Shown: in pieces, positions 1 through 8,391 of the stretch
Numbering within the stretch: position 1 is the stretch's first letter
Layout of the letters: each line of letters starts with the position of its first letter
Origin: an uncultured Holophagaceae bacterium
GTDB lineage: Bacteria > Acidobacteriota > Holophagae > Holophagales > Holophagaceae
DNA length: 64,000 nt
Reading direction: 5' to 3'
Assembly (NCBI GenBank): GCA_903884655.1
Contig: CAISFO010000079.1
Location: 62,001 to 126,000, forward strand
Notes under the pieces: generated by a model
Database searches by the model: none
What the model saw: only the letters and a program-made list of their open reading frames with translations
What the model was told of the DNA's origin: nothing
Translations under genes and position numbers: made by a program

Positions 1-266
1 GCCTCGAACAGGACGGCATCGCCCAGGGCGAAGCCGATGAATCCACTCATTCCCAGCCAGCCCAGCCTTGCGCTGCCCGCCTGCAAGGGGAAGGCGCTGC
101 CGTAGACGATCTGGTGCACCAGCACGAGCGCGATCCAGGCCAGGAGCAGGCGGCCCAGGTTCACCGCCGCCGAGCCCACTCGGCGCCCAGCCACCGTGAA
201 GCACACGGAGTTCAGCGACCAGCACAGCGAGGTGAGCAGGGCTGCGCTTTCACCTAGGTAGGACAA
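1..266 (-). CDS. EamA/DMT-family transporter, N-terminal part (runs off the left edge)
   Basis: The first 88 codons of an inner-membrane protein are visible. A TTG start at 266 is preceded by GGAG at a 5-base spacing, and the reading begins LSYLGESAALLTSLCWS. The N-terminal helix with a CWS motif, then a basic turn (AGRRVG) and a second helix (LGRLLLAWIALVLVHQIVYG), is typical of the first two EamA helices of drug/metabolite transporters. The substrate cannot be inferred. It is transcribed away from hemW, with about 55 bases between the two genes. The rest of the gene lies outside the window. A second, unrelated EamA gene lies at 43.5 kb. Confidence 0.72.
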   Translation of the reverse strand, partial: MSYLGESAALLTSLCWSLNSVCFTVAGRRVGSAAVNLGRLLLAWIALVLVHQIVYGSAFPLQAGSARLGWLGMSGFIGFALGDAVLFE

Positions 267-321
267 GGGGACTCCATCCGCTTTCCCGAGAGCATCAGAG
301 AAGAAGCATCATCTTACGATG

Positions 322-1500
322 TTATATGAATATCTGCAGGATGCTGTTGCTCATGAGCATGCCGCGGGATCCAAGGCGCACCTGATCGGCCTCCCAGAGG
401 ACCAGGTCATTCTTCGCCAGAGCGCGGAGCTGCCGTTCCCAGGCATCACAAGTGGGACGGAGGTCCAGGGTGTCGGCCCGGTCCCGCAGGGCGGCCCAAT
501 CCACGCCCCGGTGCATCCGCAGGCCCAGGAGGGGGATTTCCGCCAGCGCTTCGGCGGCGTTCAGTTCCTGCAGGTCCACCTCGCCCCGCCCCGCTGCCCA
601 CAGGGCGATGTTGCCACTCTCCGTCCAGCGGAAGTCCCCCAGCTGGGAGGCGGCGCCTGGCCCAAGGCCCAGGTAGGGACGGCGTTCCCAGTAGCGGGTA
701 TTGTGGATGGACTCGGCGCCGGAGTGGGCGTAGTTGCTGATTTCGTAGGGCTCGAGGCCCAGCCGTGGAAGCTCCACCTGGAGCGACTCGAAGACATCGG
801 CCACCTCGTCCTCGGTGGGCAGGGTCAGGCGCCCCGCGTCGATCTCCCCGCGGAGGGGGCAGGCCTTGTCCAGATCCAGCAGGTAAATGCTCAGGTGCTC
901 AAGGCCCGTGGCGGCCAGGGTGCGGGCATCCTCCACCACCTTGGACAGCGATTGTCCGGGGATGCCCACCATGAGATCCGCGCTGCGGCGCTGGAACCCA
1001 GCACGCCGGGCCAGGTCGAGGGACTCCAGGGCCTGGCTGGCACCGTGGATGCGGCCCAGGCGGGACAGCAAGGTGTCGTCCAGGGCCTGCACGCCAAGGC
1101 TGATGCGATCCCAGCCCAGTCGGCGGGCGTCCTGCAGCCAGGCCAGATCCACCGTACCGGGGTTGGCCTCGAGGGTGGCCTCCACCAGGGGCGCCATATC
1201 GAAGGCGGCGCGCACGGCGGCCGTGAGCGCTGCCAGCTCGTCCGGGGCCAGCAGTGAGGGCGTGCCGCCGCCCAGATAGAGCGTGTCCACGGCCGGCCGA
1301 TCCAGGGCAGCGCCCCAGGCGGCGAGGTCATCGATGAGCCGGGCGAGGGTGTCCGGCTGGAGGCTCCGGTCCCGGGTGGTGGTGAAGGAGCAGTAGGTGC
1401 AGCGGTCGAGGCAGAAGGGGATGTGAAGGTAGAGGCCCAGGGGATCCGACTGTGCCGCAGGCCGGAGGAGGGGCAACCGGGACTGGAGCTCAGGGTTCAA
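322..1500 (-). CDS. hemW: Radical SAM haem chaperone HemW (coproporphyrinogen III oxidase-like)
   Basis: This 392-residue radical SAM protein carries the CX3CX2C cluster motif near residue 30 (CLDRCTYC, after YLHIPF), a GGGTPS SAM-binding motif and the HNxxYW signature (HNTRYW) that marks HemW rather than true HemN. HemW binds haem and delivers it to respiratory enzymes. The start appears to be TTG inside the end of the upstream DUF4124 gene (11-base overlap), with AGGTGA just upstream, so the two genes are probably translationally coupled. Length is normal for the family. The haem-chaperone role is family knowledge; a residual coproporphyrinogen role is unlikely. Confidence 0.92.
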   Translation of the reverse strand: MNPELQSRLPLLRPAAQSDPLGLYLHIPFCLDRCTYCSFTTTRDRSLQPDTLARLIDDLAAWGAALDRPAVDTLYLGGGTPSLLAPDELAALTAAVRAAFDMAPLVEATLEANPGTVDLAWLQDARRLGWDRISLGVQALDDTLLSRLGRIHGASQALESLDLARRAGFQRRSADLMVGIPGQSLSKVVEDARTLAATGLEHLSIYLLDLDKACPLRGEIDAGRLTLPTEDEVADVFESLQVELPRLGLEPYEISNYAHSGAESIHNTRYWERRPYLGLGPGAASQLGDFRWTESGNIALWAAGRGEVDLQELNAAEALAEIPLLGLRMHRGVDWAALRDRADTLDLRPTCDAWERQLRALAKNDLVLWEADQVRLGSRGMLMSNSILQIFI

Positions 1501-2224
1501 CCATCACCTGCTGCATGGCCTTCCGCAGGTTCCGCACCTCCGTGGGGAAATGCCAGGGAGCCTGCAGGGGGTCCGCGGCCTGCTGCAGGGCCTGGTACCG
1601 CTGCTGCAGCATCACCCGGTGCTCGGGGCGCAGGGCCTTGCCCGTCCCCATGTGCTGCATAAGCAGTTCCATGTTCTGCCAGAGCCGCAACGCCATGGGA
1701 CGGTACAGGTAGACGTTGAGAAGCAGCTGCCCGCAGGCCAGCCCAAGCAGGAAGAACCCCACGACCAGGGGAACCCGAGATCCGGTTCGGATCCCGAGGG
1801 CCAGCCACCAGCCCAGCAGGCTCAGGAGCGTCACGGACAGGACCGGCAGCAGGGGCAAAGCCCAGAGCCCATGGCCCCAGAGACAGTCATTGATCAGCGA
1901 GTCCGACACGGCCTCCAGGGTGCGGCGATCACCCTCGGCGCGGGCCTTGGCCAGGTGCTTGTCCAGGGCCTCCCAGGCGCGCTGCTGGGCGGCCGAGAGC
2001 GGGTGGAGGTTCTGGCCCTGCCCAGCGTTCGTCCGGAGCATCTGGGGCCGGTCGGCCTTCCCGGGCACGACCGCTGCGGGAGGGGGGGCCTCCAGCAGCT
2101 CCGCGTCCGACGGCGGCGGCGTGTTGGTGACGTGGGTCTGTCCTGCGGAGTCACGCCAGTAGTAGGTGCGCTGCGGGGCCTGGCCAAGGAGGGCCAGGGC
2201 CAGCAGGCCGGGGAGCAGCATCAC
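1490..2224 (-). CDS. DUF4124-domain membrane protein
   Basis: This 244-residue protein begins with a hydrophobic signal or anchor (residues 2-15). A DUF4124-like stretch follows at about residues 19-40 (RTYYWRDSAGQTHVTNTPP, an aromatic W-D-G-transfer motif). A helical linker leads to two strong membrane segments at about residues 118-165. Such proteins are envelope-located and of unknown function. The start is GTG at 2224 or ATG at 2221; no strong ribosome-binding site separates them. It lies 9 bases after gmhA and overlaps hemW, so gmhA, this gene and hemW look like one transcript. No function is assigned. Confidence 0.75.
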   Translation of the reverse strand: MMLLPGLLALALLGQAPQRTYYWRDSAGQTHVTNTPPPSDAELLEAPPPAAVVPGKADRPQMLRTNAGQGQNLHPLSAAQQRAWEALDKHLAKARAEGDRRTLEAVSDSLINDCLWGHGLWALPLLPVLSVTLLSLLGWWLALGIRTGSRVPLVVGFFLLGLACGQLLLNVYLYRPMALRLWQNMELLMQHMGTGKALRPEHRVMLQQRYQALQQAADPLQAPWHFPTEVRNLRKAMQQVMVEP

Positions 2225-2233
2225 CGGAGGCGC

Positions 2234-2797
2234 TCAGAAATGCGCATCGAGCGCCTCGCACCAGAAATGGTAGACCATCTGGTGGATCTCCTGGATGCGG
2301 GCCGTGACCTGGGAGGGCACCACCAGTGCATCGTCCATGACCCGCGCGAGCTGGCCGCCGTCCCGTCCCAGCAGGCCCAGGGTGCGGACACCCAGCTCCT
2401 TCGCGGCAGCCACGGCCCGGATCACGTTGGGGCTGTTGCCGCTGGTGCTGATGCCGACGAGCAGGTCCCCGGGGCGGCCCAGGGCCTCCACCTGGCGGGA
2501 GAACACCTGCTCGAAGCCGTAGTCGTTGCCGATGGCTGTGAGGGCGGAAGTGTCCGTGGTGAGGGCGATGCCGGCCAGGGCCCGCCGCTCTTTCACGTAG
2601 CGCCCGCTGAGCTCGGCGGCGAAGTGCTGGGCGTCCGCAGCGCTGCCGCCATTGCCGCAAACCAGGACCCGACCGCCCCTCCGGAGACGCTCGGCCATGT
2701 CATCCGCCTGGGCGATGATGCGGTCCATCTCCTGCCCGAAGAAGGCCTGCTTCAGGTTGATGGAGTCCTGGACATGCTGGAGGAGTAGCGGCTTCAT
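2234..2797 (-). CDS. gmhA: Phosphoheptose isomerase (SIS domain)
   Basis: This 187-residue protein is a single SIS domain with the GmhA hallmarks [17 protein letters not shown] and [10 protein letters not shown], and a C-terminal [14 protein letters not shown] helix. It converts sedoheptulose 7-phosphate to D-glycero-heptose 7-phosphate, the first step of ADP-heptose synthesis for the lipopolysaccharide inner core. It is a cytosolic tetramer in characterised relatives. Length matches the family. It heads a three-gene minus-strand run with the DUF4124 gene and hemW and is divergent from the P460 gene. The call fits the presence of kdsA elsewhere in the window. Confidence 0.94.
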   Translation of the reverse strand: MKPLLLQHVQDSINLKQAFFGQEMDRIIAQADDMAERLRRGGRVLVCGNGGSAADAQHFAAELSGRYVKERRALAGIALTTDTSALTAIGNDYGFEQVFSRQVEALGRPGDLLVGISTSGNSPNVIRAVAAAKELGVRTLGLLGRDGGQLARVMDDALVVPSQVTARIQEIHQMVYHFWCEALDAHF

Positions 2798-2804
2798 GGC
2801 GGCA

Positions 2805-2829
2805 ATTGTGACAGGAATTTAGGCACAAT
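2805..2829. promoter_or_regulatory. Inverted repeat between gmhA and the P460 gene
   Basis: The 79-base divergent region contains ATTGTG (2805-2810) and its exact complement CACAAT (2824-2829) separated by 13 bases, in an AT-rich patch of otherwise GC-rich DNA. The symmetry and position suggest a shared operator or promoter element. The regulator is unknown. Confidence 0.4.
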
Positions 2830-2876
2830 CTTCCGCGTGGGGGTGGCAGACTGCGGGCAGTCGCGTCTCCACAGGT

Positions 2877-3872
2877 ATGGATCCCATGGAATGGCTTGCC
2901 CTCCAACATGCCCTGCTATCCCATCTTCCGGTGGCCATCGGCCTTCTGCTGCCATGGCCCCTCCTGGCGGCGCAACGGCGTGGACGCGGGTTCCGCAGCT
3001 GGTGGACCGTGGCCCGTTACCTGAGCTGGGCCGGAGTGTTGGGAATCCTGGGCTCCCTGCTGAGTGGCTTGGCCATGGGGCGGCTCCTGAGCCTCTTGCC
3101 GGACCAACGCAGCCTGACCCTGCTGGCTTTCGGGGATGGACCCCAGTTGCATCTGCTCCGGCATGCCCTGCTGGGAGCCGTCTCCCTGCTGCTGGGGGGA
3201 GCGGCCGTCTGGGCCATGAACCGTCCTCGCAAGGACTACGAGAGCCTGGGACTCCTGGCCTTGTCCCTGGGACTCCTCTGGTCCCTCCTGCTGCTCGTGA
3301 CCGGCGAACGGGGCTTCCGGTTGGCTCAGCGGCACCTGCAGGCGCCCGTCCAGAAGCCCATTCAGGCGCCCGTCGCGGCAGCGGTTGTCCCCCCGGTGCC
3401 GCCACCCCAGCCCAGACCAGAGGCGGACCCGGAAGCCGGGCTGCCCCTGCGCGCCCTGGACTTCGCCTCCCTGGTGCCCATCCAGGCGGACCCAGTCAAA
3501 TCCCTGGCCCACGGTGGGCGCTGGATCCGGGCCTACGCCAGTCCCGAAGCCGCCGGGGCCTACCGGGCCGGCTCCCCACTTCCCCAGGGGGCGCTGATTG
3601 TACTCAGTTCGGTGGAGGACCGCTGGGGTCGCCCCGGTCCGGAAGTGGGACCGGTCTACGCCCTGGACATGAAGGTCGCGGGACCTGCGCTCACCTTTTA
3701 CTGGGGCCGCATTCCCGAAGCGCGCCGCGGGGAGTTCGCAGGCGAGTCCCGGGTCTACTGGCGGGGCAGCGATGCCCATCTCGACACCTGCCGCGCCTGC
3801 CACGCGGAGGGCATGGCCGATCCCGCCAAGCGCAGCCGCTGGCGGCCCAAGAAGGTCGTGCCGGCCGAGTGA
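2877..3872 (+). CDS. Membrane-anchored cytochrome P460-type haem protein
   Basis: The 331-residue protein has four predicted membrane helices in the first half (about residues 11-31, 44-66, 95-115, 122-142). A proline-rich linker (about 150-185) leads to a C-terminal domain resembling cytochrome P460, with RWIRAYASPEAA, QGALIVLSS and FYWGRI. It ends with a single CXXCH haem-attachment motif (CRACH, residues 305-309). P460 family proteins bind c-type haem and act in hydroxylamine or nitric-oxide chemistry; here only haem binding is supported. The membrane module fused in front is unusual. ATG 2886 is an alternative start. A role in peripheral electron transfer is inference. Confidence 0.72.
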   Translation: MDPMEWLALQHALLSHLPVAIGLLLPWPLLAAQRRGRGFRSWWTVARYLSWAGVLGILGSLLSGLAMGRLLSLLPDQRSLTLLAFGDGPQLHLLRHALLGAVSLLLGGAAVWAMNRPRKDYESLGLLALSLGLLWSLLLLVTGERGFRLAQRHLQAPVQKPIQAPVAAAVVPPVPPPQPRPEADPEAGLPLRALDFASLVPIQADPVKSLAHGGRWIRAYASPEAAGAYRAGSPLPQGALIVLSSVEDRWGRPGPEVGPVYALDMKVAGPALTFYWGRIPEARRGEFAGESRVYWRGSDAHLDTCRACHAEGMADPAKRSRWRPKKVVPAE

Positions 3873-3876
3873 GGAT

Positions 3877-6423
3877 TCATTCGGCCGCTGCGAAGACCTC
3901 TCTGGGTTTGCCCGCACCCCGATCCGGTCCCACGATGCCTTCTTCCTCCATGCGATCGATGAGCCGGGCCGCCCGGCCGTAGCCCAGGTTCAGCTTGCGC
4001 TGCAGCAGGCTGGTGCTGGCCTTGCGCTCCCGCTTGACCACGGCGATGGCACGGGCGTAAATGTCGTCCACTTCATTCATTTCGGCATCGTCGAAGAGGG
4101 CCGTCTCCTCCTCGGCTTCCATGGCGCTGATGAGGGCCTGGTTGTAGTCGGGGCGGCCCCGTTCCCGCAGCCAGGTGACCAGCCGCAAAGTCTCTTCCTC
4201 GCTGAGGAAGGGTGCATGGATGCGCTTCGGGTGGCTGGCGCCATTGGGCAGGTAGAGCGCGTCGCCGGCGCCCAGCAGCTGCTCGCCGCCGCTGCAGTCC
4301 AGGATGGTGCGGCTGTCGATCTTGGTGCGGACCCGGTAGCTGAGACGGCTGGGCAGGTTGGCCTTGATGACGCCCGTGACCACGTCCACGCTGGGCCGCT
4401 GGGTGGCGAGGATGAGGTGGATGCCCACGGCCCGGGCCTTCTGGGCGATGCGGGCGATGCTGTCTTCCACCTCGCTGCGGGCCACCATCATGAGGTCCGC
4501 CAGCTCGTCGATGACCACCAGCACGTAGGGCAGGTGCTCGAGCATGGCTGGCCGGTCCGGCCAGCGGGGGTTGGGAGTGCGATCCGTGAGGTCCAGGTAG
4601 CCGCCGGCTTCAGCGATCTTGGCGTTGAAGCCCTTCAGGTCGCGGACGCTGAGCAGGGCGAGCCGCCGGTAGCGGTCCTCCATCTGGGCCACCACCCACT
4701 TAAGGACCCGGCCCGCCTCCTTCATGTCGGTGACCACGGGGGCCCACAGGTGCGGGATGTCCTCGTAGACGCCCAGCTCCACCATCTTGGGATCCACCAG
4801 GATCAGCTTCACCTCGTCGGGCATGGCCCGCACGAGGCATGAGCAGATCATGGCGTTGACGCCCACGCTCTTGCCGCTGCCGGTGCTGCCGCCGATGAGC
4901 AGGTGGGGCATCTTGTTCAGGTCGGCCACGATGGGCCGACCCGCGATGTCCTTGCCCAGGGCCAGGTGCAGCAGCCCGCCCGCGTCCCGGAAGGCGGGGC
5001 TGTCGATGACCTCGCGGAAGGTGATGATCTCGCGCTTGGGATTGGGCACCTCGATGCCCACCAGGTTCTTGCCGGGGATGCGGTCCATGCGCACGGCCTC
5101 GGCCTGCAGCGCCAGGGCGAGGTCTTCCTCCATGCCCAGAATCCGCGACAGCGGGATGCCGGCGTCCGGCTGGAACTCGAAGACCGTGACCACGGGGCCG
5201 GGCTGCATGCCGGTGACCACGCCCTTGATTTTGAACTCGGACAGCTTCTGCCCAATCAGCTCCTTGATGTGCTCCAGCGTGGCCAGGTCGACCTTGGCGT
5301 GCTGGCCAGGGGGATCGAAGAGGCGGCGTGGCGGCAGTGTCTCCCGCTCCGTGATGGCCTGCCTGGGCGGCTCCGGGGGGAGGGGCGGCAGCGGCCGGGG
5401 TGTGGGTTCCGTGAGCGGCAGGGGCGGCTGGACGATCTCCCGGCCGAAGCGGTCCTTGGCCACCTGGGCCCGGGCCACCGTGGGCTTGGGCGGCACCGGA
5501 GGCGGAGCGGAGGCCAGCAGCTTGGTCCGGAAGGGCGCTGTGGGTTCGGACCCCGTGGACACAGGGCCTGCGGCAGGAAGGGTCTGGGCGTCGAGGATGG
5601 TGGAGGCCGCATCCAGGTTCATGGAGTGGATGGGCGGCAGCAGGTCCTCGGCCCGGATCAGGGGCTGCTTCCGCTTGGCTTCGGCGGTGTCCAACTCAGC
5701 CTTGAGCAGGGATTCCCGCTGGTCTTCAAGCGCCTGCTGGCGAAGTGCCAGGGCCTGCAATCCTGCTGCGTCGCTGGCGTCGATATCAGGCTGATTCGGG
5801 CTGCGGCCCCGCAGGAAGGGGCGTGAAACCATGCTGAGGAAACCCTGAAAGCCCTTCGCCGGCATGGGCTTCATCCAGGGCCAGGCCTTCTCGCCAAACC
5901 AGCGCCGCAGGAGGCTGCCCAGCCCCTTGGTCAGAGCCGGCGCCAGCACCAGGGCACAGACCAGCACCAGGAGTGCCAACAGCAGAGGAAGACCCACCGG
6001 GCCCAGGAAGCGGCGTTCCAAGGGCCACAGGCTGCTGCCCAGCCAGCCGCCCCAGCGCAACTGGAGGGTGCCACCTTCGGGCAGACCCGCCCAGGTGCGG
6101 TTGCCGAAGGCCCCGAGGGCCGTCCAGAAGGAGAGCCCCAGACCCACCCAGGCCAGTCGACCGGGCCAGTGGCGGCCTTGCCGGGGCCAGGCTTCCCACA
6201 GCAGGTAGGGGGGAACGATCCAGCCACCGATGCCCATGAGGGTCTGCAGCAGACCCGCCAGGGTGGCACCCACGGTGCCGCAGAGGTTCTGCACGGCATT
6301 GACGGCGGCCCCCTGGGTGAAGGGGTGCGGATCCAGGGGATGGAAGCTGCCCAGGGAGAGCAGCAGCAGCAGGGCTACGAACCCCATGCCAGCCCTCAGC
6401 ATCCAGCGGCCGATCCCCTTCAA
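3877..6423 (-). CDS. ftsK: DNA translocase FtsK/SpoIIIE
   Basis: This 848-residue translocase moves chromosomal DNA through the division septum and activates dimer resolution. Several N-terminal membrane helices (to about residue 160) and a proline-rich linker precede the motor. The motor carries Walker A (GSTGSGKS, near residue 511) and the Walker-B-type strands LILVDPKM and VLVVIDELADLM. A C-terminal gamma winged-helix domain (TSLLQRKLNLGYGRAARLIDRMEEEGIV type) reads KOPS-like DNA signals in relatives. Length and domain order are normal. It converges on the P460 gene with 4 bases between stops. Confidence 0.96.
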   Translation of the reverse strand: MKGIGRWMLRAGMGFVALLLLLSLGSFHPLDPHPFTQGAAVNAVQNLCGTVGATLAGLLQTLMGIGGWIVPPYLLWEAWPRQGRHWPGRLAWVGLGLSFWTALGAFGNRTWAGLPEGGTLQLRWGGWLGSSLWPLERRFLGPVGLPLLLALLVLVCALVLAPALTKGLGSLLRRWFGEKAWPWMKPMPAKGFQGFLSMVSRPFLRGRSPNQPDIDASDAAGLQALALRQQALEDQRESLLKAELDTAEAKRKQPLIRAEDLLPPIHSMNLDAASTILDAQTLPAAGPVSTGSEPTAPFRTKLLASAPPPVPPKPTVARAQVAKDRFGREIVQPPLPLTEPTPRPLPPLPPEPPRQAITERETLPPRRLFDPPGQHAKVDLATLEHIKELIGQKLSEFKIKGVVTGMQPGPVVTVFEFQPDAGIPLSRILGMEEDLALALQAEAVRMDRIPGKNLVGIEVPNPKREIITFREVIDSPAFRDAGGLLHLALGKDIAGRPIVADLNKMPHLLIGGSTGSGKSVGVNAMICSCLVRAMPDEVKLILVDPKMVELGVYEDIPHLWAPVVTDMKEAGRVLKWVVAQMEDRYRRLALLSVRDLKGFNAKIAEAGGYLDLTDRTPNPRWPDRPAMLEHLPYVLVVIDELADLMMVARSEVEDSIARIAQKARAVGIHLILATQRPSVDVVTGVIKANLPSRLSYRVRTKIDSRTILDCSGGEQLLGAGDALYLPNGASHPKRIHAPFLSEEETLRLVTWLRERGRPDYNQALISAMEAEEETALFDDAEMNEVDDIYARAIAVVKRERKASTSLLQRKLNLGYGRAARLIDRMEEEGIVGPDRGAGKPREVFAAAE

Positions 6424-6469
6424 ATCGCCTCCAAGGTGTGGCCCCCAGTGTAGCCCAGCGGACAGGCTC

Positions 6470-8038
6470 CTAGCGGGTCGACGCGTGGGATCCGCTCAAC
6501 AGGGCCAATCGCTGGTGGGGATTCCAGACGGGCTTGCCCAGGTCGTGCAGGATGGCGCCGGCGGTCACGAAGGACCAGCCTTCCTGGCGCGCCCGATCCA
6601 TGAAGGCGCCGAGGCCCTCCGTGGGGCGGTCCCCCAGCTCCCGGGCCGAACCCAGGTGCATGAGCACGATGAGGCCGTCGCCGTCCCGTCCCAGCCGCTT
6701 TTCGAGGCGGGCCACGATGGCCTCGCCGCTGCGGTAGAGGCGCCGGTCCTTGGGCCCCGCCCAGTCCAGGGTGTCGGCCCCTTCGCTCCACCCCACATGG
6801 CGGTAGCCCAGCTCCTCGGCCCAGCGGCGGATTTCCGCCGTGTGTTCGCCGTACGGGGCGCGCCAGTAGGGATCCATGGGTCGCCCCAGGAGACGCACCA
6901 GGGCCGCGTCCGCATCCAGCAGCTCCTTCTGGAACCGTTCCCGAGTCCACTTGGGATCGCGTTTCATGCCCGGTGCGAAGTGGGGGTGGTTCATGGTGTG
7001 GTTGCCCAGTTCGTGCCCCTCGCCGGCCATGCGTTTCACGAGGGCCGGATAGCGCTGGATGAAGGCCCCCGTGAGGAAGAGGGTGGTTCGCACATGACGG
7101 GCTTTCAGCAGGTCGAGCACCTCGGTGGCGACCTCTGAAGTGGATCCGCCATCAAAGCTCAAGAGGATGCGCTTCTGACCGCCGGGTCCCCGGGTCAGGT
7201 TCAGGGCTTCGCCCATGCCGGGCCAGGCGGTCGGGGTGCCAGGGAGGGGGACGACCGGAGTGACCATGGCTGCAGGGGGTGGTACGGGTTTCGGTGCCAC
7301 CGGCGCAGGCGTGATCGGGGAGAACAGGGAGGCCCTGCGTGCCACCTCCCGGGGGGCTTCGGTTGCGCTTGGAATGGCCACGGACTTCCGGCCCGGGATC
7401 GGCGTCACCGGCAGGTTCCGCAGCTGGACCTCGGTGCGGATTTTCGGCGCGGGAGGCTCGGGCTCGGGCAGGGGGGTGGGTGCGGAGACGGCCTTCCGCG
7501 CGGGAAGGGCGGTCTCGGGATGGTTCCGCAGGCGGGCTTCCGTCACGGCCCTGGGCGCAGGGGGCTCCGGCTCCGGCTTAGGCTGCGGTTGAGGTTGCGG
7601 CTTGGGCTGAGGTTGGGGCTGGGGAGGGGGCGGGGCCACCACTGGACCGGATGGCAAGGTCGGCTGCCTGGCGAGGATGGGCGGCGGTCCGGAAACCTTC
7701 GGGGGGGGGCTCGGCAGGGAGAACTCGAAGCGCGCCAGTTCCCGACCATCCGCCGTGCGCAGCACCGCGGATTCACCGGCGGGCGGGCGGAAGAATTCCC
7801 AGCGCACGGGGCCGATTTCGGCGAAGCGGCGCTCCCGGATGGAGCGCCCTTCCAGCACGAGCTCGGTGTTCTCGGAAACCTCGCCTTCGATCACGGCCAG
7901 GCCGCCCAGGGGATGCCAGGTCCAGGCCCCGACCGAGGGCAGCGGGCTGGCGATCTGGGACGGTGCCGCCGCGGGCCGGTCGGTCCTTCCACAGGCCACC
8001 AGCATCAGCAGCAGGAGCGCGGTGGAGCGCAGCTTCAT
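6470..8038 (-). CDS. Polysaccharide deacetylase lipoprotein with proline-rich repeats
   Basis: The 522-residue protein starts with a lipoprotein signal (lipobox MLVAC, Cys16). A long Pro/Gln/Lys/Glu-rich spacer at about residues 115-250 contains two copies of a unit of about 35 residues (PEPEPPAP...TE..LRN.P.T..P.RK). The NodB deacetylase domain begins near residue 285. Its motif 1 reads SFDGGS instead of TFDDGP; the metal-binding HxxxH (HTMNH) and RAPYG motifs are intact and motif 5 is LMHLG. It probably de-N-acetylates a cell-surface or peptidoglycan glycan in the periplasm, and the linker suggests it spans the periplasm. The substrate is unknown. It overlaps the QueD-like gene by 4 bases. 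Confidence 0.86.
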   Translation of the reverse strand: MKLRSTALLLLMLVACGRTDRPAAAPSQIASPLPSVGAWTWHPLGGLAVIEGEVSENTELVLEGRSIRERRFAEIGPVRWEFFRPPAGESAVLRTADGRELARFEFSLPSPPPKVSGPPPILARQPTLPSGPVVAPPPPQPQPQPKPQPQPQPKPEPEPPAPRAVTEARLRNHPETALPARKAVSAPTPLPEPEPPAPKIRTEVQLRNLPVTPIPGRKSVAIPSATEAPREVARRASLFSPITPAPVAPKPVPPPAAMVTPVVPLPGTPTAWPGMGEALNLTRGPGGQKRILLSFDGGSTSEVATEVLDLLKARHVRTTLFLTGAFIQRYPALVKRMAGEGHELGNHTMNHPHFAPGMKRDPKWTRERFQKELLDADAALVRLLGRPMDPYWRAPYGEHTAEIRRWAEELGYRHVGWSEGADTLDWAGPKDRRLYRSGEAIVARLEKRLGRDGDGLIVLMHLGSARELGDRPTEGLGAFMDRARQEGWSFVTAGAILHDLGKPVWNPHQRLALLSGSHASTR

Positions 8039-8385
8039 CGGTCTTCGCCGTTGCGGCAGAGCGCCCAGTAGTTGGCCTTCTCGCGCACCTTCACCCAGCG
8101 AGGTTCCAGGGCCGCTGCCTTGAGATGGCTGAAGGCCCGCTCGGCGAGGACTTCGGCGGTGGGGTTGCGGTGGACAAGATCGGGCTGGTCGTTCAGCAGG
8201 CGGTAGTCCAGGGTGGCGACCCAGGCATCCAGGGCAGACGCGAAGGCTGGCTCATCCGATGCTGAGGCGAGTTCCACGGCGGCCTCGACTTCCCAGTTGT
8301 GACCGTGGCGATCCTCCTGGAAACCGGGGAGGTCGTGGAAGTGATCGGCCACAAAGGGGCGCCGGAGGGAGAGGGTGAATGGCAT
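8035..8385 (-). CDS. 6-pyruvoyl-tetrahydropterin synthase/QueD-family protein
   Basis: The 116-residue protein has the T-fold metal site FxADHF...HGHNW (three His ligands), the LDYRLLND...PTAE core and a C-terminal Glu (VREKANYWA). QueD makes 6-carboxy-tetrahydropterin for queuosine, and PTPS makes the biopterin precursor. The catalytic Cys usually found just before HGH is missing here (GFQEDRHGH). Activity could therefore be altered, as in the PTPS-III or sepiapterin-type subfamilies. No other queuosine gene is adjacent. It is coupled to the deacetylase gene by an ATGA overlap. Confidence 0.82.
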   Translation of the reverse strand: MPFTLSLRRPFVADHFHDLPGFQEDRHGHNWEVEAAVELASASDEPAFASALDAWVATLDYRLLNDQPDLVHRNPTAEVLAERAFSHLKAAALEPRWVKVREKANYWALCRNGEDR

Positions 8386-8391
8386 AGGAGA

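Noticed and set aside
1550-2788. A 412-codon plus-strand open frame across the DUF4124 and gmhA genes
   Set aside because: gmhA is unmistakable on the minus strand. The plus-strand product is GC-biased and has no recognisable fold or start site.
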